DNA of 64,000 nt from Hofstenia miamia (Eukaryota > Xenacoelomorpha > Acoela > Hofsteniidae): assembly GCA_900660155.1 (NCBI GenBank), contig CABFPE010000030.1, positions 288,595-352,594 on the forward strand, read 5' to 3'. Within the stretch, counting starts at the first letter, position 1, and every line of letters starts with the position of its first letter. Below are positions 61,481 to 64,000 of this stretch, one piece after another. The position numbers and the translations under genes are program-made. The notes beneath the pieces are model-generated. The model was not told the DNA's origin, ran no database searches, and saw only the letters and a list, made by a program, of their open reading frames with translations.

Positions 61481-64000
61481 GAGTCATTAAAACAGAGGAG
61501 CTTGAGCATCGTCAATTTACAAATTTTACCCTCTAAATATGCATAATTTTACTAAAAGATATTATGGCGTAATTAAACGTTGATTAGAGGTAATTTATGC
61601 TGATATATATATATTCATCTTTGGTGTTAAGACTTGGTTGCATTGATCGTATCTATATACTTTCAATTACTTTTAAATTTTTGGGAATGGTTGACCTTAC
61701 AATTTTGATGTCATAATATATTCTAAATTTTCTTAGGTGTTCCTATATTGTTGACTTAGTTTCGTGTTCTTTTATTCTTATTAGTTGTCTGCTACTATAT
61801 CCGATATGGTCCTCACCACAAGTGATTTATTTAGAAAAAAAATATTGTTAACGATTCTCGAATATTGGGCATAGTCAACATGTTACTAAAACTACATTTT
61901 AATAATGAAATACACATCCTATTCGTTTAGTTGAGAATTCTCAATGATTTTTAATAACTAAAAAAACCATCCAGAAATAAATGTCGACTAACAAATCAAT
62001 TGACAGCTTCCCTACAAAGTTATTCTGTAATGTTTTATTTTACTAAATCATAATTATTGGTAGTAGCAGTTGGTGTAGCAAATCTTCTTTTGTATTTAGA
62101 CTTGGTTGAAATGATCTAATTAAATACTTTCAATGGCTTCAAGATGTTTGCTTCGGTATTCTTTAAATTTTTTTATTAAAACTTATTCCACGATATTTAA
62201 GATGTTTTGAAATTGTTAAATTTGTTTCGTTATTTTGTTATTCTACCAGGCTTGTCCATTGGACAGATTTTTCTGTCCAATCCAATACAAAAATTCTAGA
62301 ATTGTAAAGTTCGGATCCAATTCAATTTCAGTCTACGTTTGATTTTGCTAATCCTAATCTTCTTTGCAACATTCAGCAGATGTTTTTGATGTCATATAAT
62401 ATTTATATTTGTATAATGCACAAACTTTCTGTATGTGATTATTAAGGCCTGTAATGCGCTTGCAAGACCAGAAAAATAATGTCAAAGAAAGCGCAAAAAA
62501 TCAGAATTATTATTACAGAACAAATGCGTTGGCTTTATTTGCAGAAATTTTGTACAACAGTGATACGAAAATAGGAGATCCTATAGTCGATCAACATCAC
62601 TCTCAATACGGGAAACCTCACTGTTAATCTCCACCTTTGTTCCTAACTCAAATTTCAGTTCTAAGGTATGCTACTCACCTCTTAGAGCCTTGCGGGAACA
62701 CTCCCGTGGGTTCGGGAGGAATTTTTTAACTGGGAGTGTGACAGATGTTTTTTAATTCTAGTAGCAAAAGTTTAAAAATTTTCATACACTATTTTTTTTG
62801 TAACTGATCAAAGTGCATAGATGTATTTCTTAGAACTGGAACATATTAGGTGCCTCACCATTAAAGTTTCAATTTACGCACCAATCTTGGAAGAATCCAA
62901 TGATTTGTAGTTTTTTTATTCAAACTCCGAAGGTGAAGACTGTTTAATTGCAAACGATGTATCATTTTGCTCCCAATCAAAATATCAAAATATAAGAGAG
63001 ATATGCACGATACAAAGGGAATCAATTCATTGTGCTGCCACAAGACTATTTCCTTCCTGGTGCTAGTTTAGAGAGATTTTTTAAACAAATAATGTAAGAT
63101 TCTAACTCAAAGACGCATAAGCATGACAGAAGAAAATTTGCTTTATTTATTGTGGTGGTGATCAATAATTTGTAACTGAATTCACATTCCTCTGAGTAAA
63201 TCACCGTCTTTTTTTTGCAAAAAATTTGAATTCTTCCATAAAGAAAGAGCTTAGCATAGTTTATTAAGTTTTCGCATACAGAATATTATAGAACTACTGA
63301 TAATAGTATCATAAAATGACCTTAACTATCCAAAATGTTTACTCATTCGAAATTCTGCCTAATATGAGATCACGAATATGTATGTATATCATGACGGAAT
63401 TGCTTGTGCAGGCTCAATTAAGGAACATAAATAGCAATGCAACCAATGAATTTACGAGTTTATTTATCATATACTGTCCGATTAGAATACTAAAGCACAA
63501 TAATACTGGTCAAGTCATTGTATACTAATCAAATAAAATTTTGCTAAATGTATTTAACATTGCGCATTGTATTCAAGGTATTATATTTTCAGACCTATAT
63601 CCAAAGCAATTGTTTTAAATGCATGAGGAATTATTAAAACTATTATTTGTAGTTTAGAAAATTTTTGTAAAATTATTTCAATTAAATTCCAATTCCAATG
63701 GATAAGCCTGTCTTCTACTCAGTTGCCGACCGCAAAATCCGATGTAATCTTAACCGCAGGTGCATTAAATCTGATAATTTGCATTAGGTTTATCGGAAAT
63801 ATTAGTTGCTGATTTTAGGCCTAGCTTTGAATTATGTTTATCGAGTTTATAATGCACCATGTCCTCCCTTGCGACGCCACTGTTTGCTTTAGTTAAAATC
63901 GCAGTTTTTAATGATGCGGAATTATTTTTGAAAGGCAGGTAAGAAATCAAGTGTAATTGTCAAATATTTATTATGCTTGTTCTATTTGGGTGCCAATAAA
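61481..64000. other. Anonymous AT-rich DNA to window end
   Basis: No gene seen. A short perfect hairpin (CTCCCG-TGGGTT-CGGGAG, 62701-62718) lies in a small GC-rich patch. CAGTTGCCGACCGC near 63720 and CCACTG near 63883 resemble hAT ends but lack a target duplication. Confidence 0.5.

Noticed and set aside
62701-62740. Hairpin in a GC-rich patch as a terminator
   Set aside because: Intrinsic terminators of this form are bacterial; in this animal DNA it is more likely incidental.
63720-63883. Possible small hAT MITE
   Set aside because: Ends resemble hAT termini but flanks show no 8-bp duplication.
1-64000. tRNA, rRNA, CRISPR or bacterial-type operon features
   Set aside because: No cloverleaf with A and B boxes, no spaced direct-repeat array and no operon-like gene packing was seen.

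Overview
The window is AT-rich, intron-bearing animal DNA with sparse genes and many transposon relics (CR1/Jockey-like LINEs, hAT-type MITEs, a Merlin element, Ty3/Gypsy-like LTR fossils). Nothing bacterial or organellar is visible. Gene content (KRTCAP2, DCAKD, a PRDX4-like peroxiredoxin) fits an invertebrate metazoan. I cannot name the species.

Layout. From 1 to about 24.7 kb there is no convincing complete gene. This stretch holds AT microsatellites, a hAT MITE (9089-9421), several GC-elevated islands that look like non-coding regulatory DNA, one possible terminal exon (870-921, minus), and decayed LINE reverse-transcriptase pieces (20.5-22.5 kb). KRTCAP2, a subunit of oligosaccharyltransferase, lies on the minus strand at 24775-25194. 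A short Merlin DNA transposon with a perfect 9-bp target duplication follows (26654-27391).

From about 27.95 to 47.15 kb the sequence changes character. CpG falls from roughly 20 per kb to 0-5 per kb, and the only recognisable content is mobile DNA. This includes a minus-strand Gypsy-like fossil (about 30.1-37.4 kb: RNase H, integrase, then a large extra ORF region), broken into by a LINE and a MITE. Abutting it is a plus-strand LTR element (37421-41910) carrying only the extra ORF region. A hAT MITE sits at 44585-44933.

From 47.4 kb CpG returns to normal and two plus-strand host genes follow. DCAKD (dephospho-CoA kinase, three exons, 47675-52413) makes the last step of coenzyme A. A secretory 2-Cys peroxiredoxin (three exons, 53538-58819) would act in the ER or secretory path, the compartment where KRTCAP2 also works; that is a coincidence of location, not evidence of shared regulation. 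The remaining 5 kb holds a hAT MITE (59094-59308), a LINE 3' fragment (60.8-61.5 kb) and anonymous AT-rich DNA.

Assembly caution: there is a 1000-N gap (33131-34130) and single Ns at 31585 and 50487. The latter separates two 436-bp blocks differing by one base, most likely a joining artefact.
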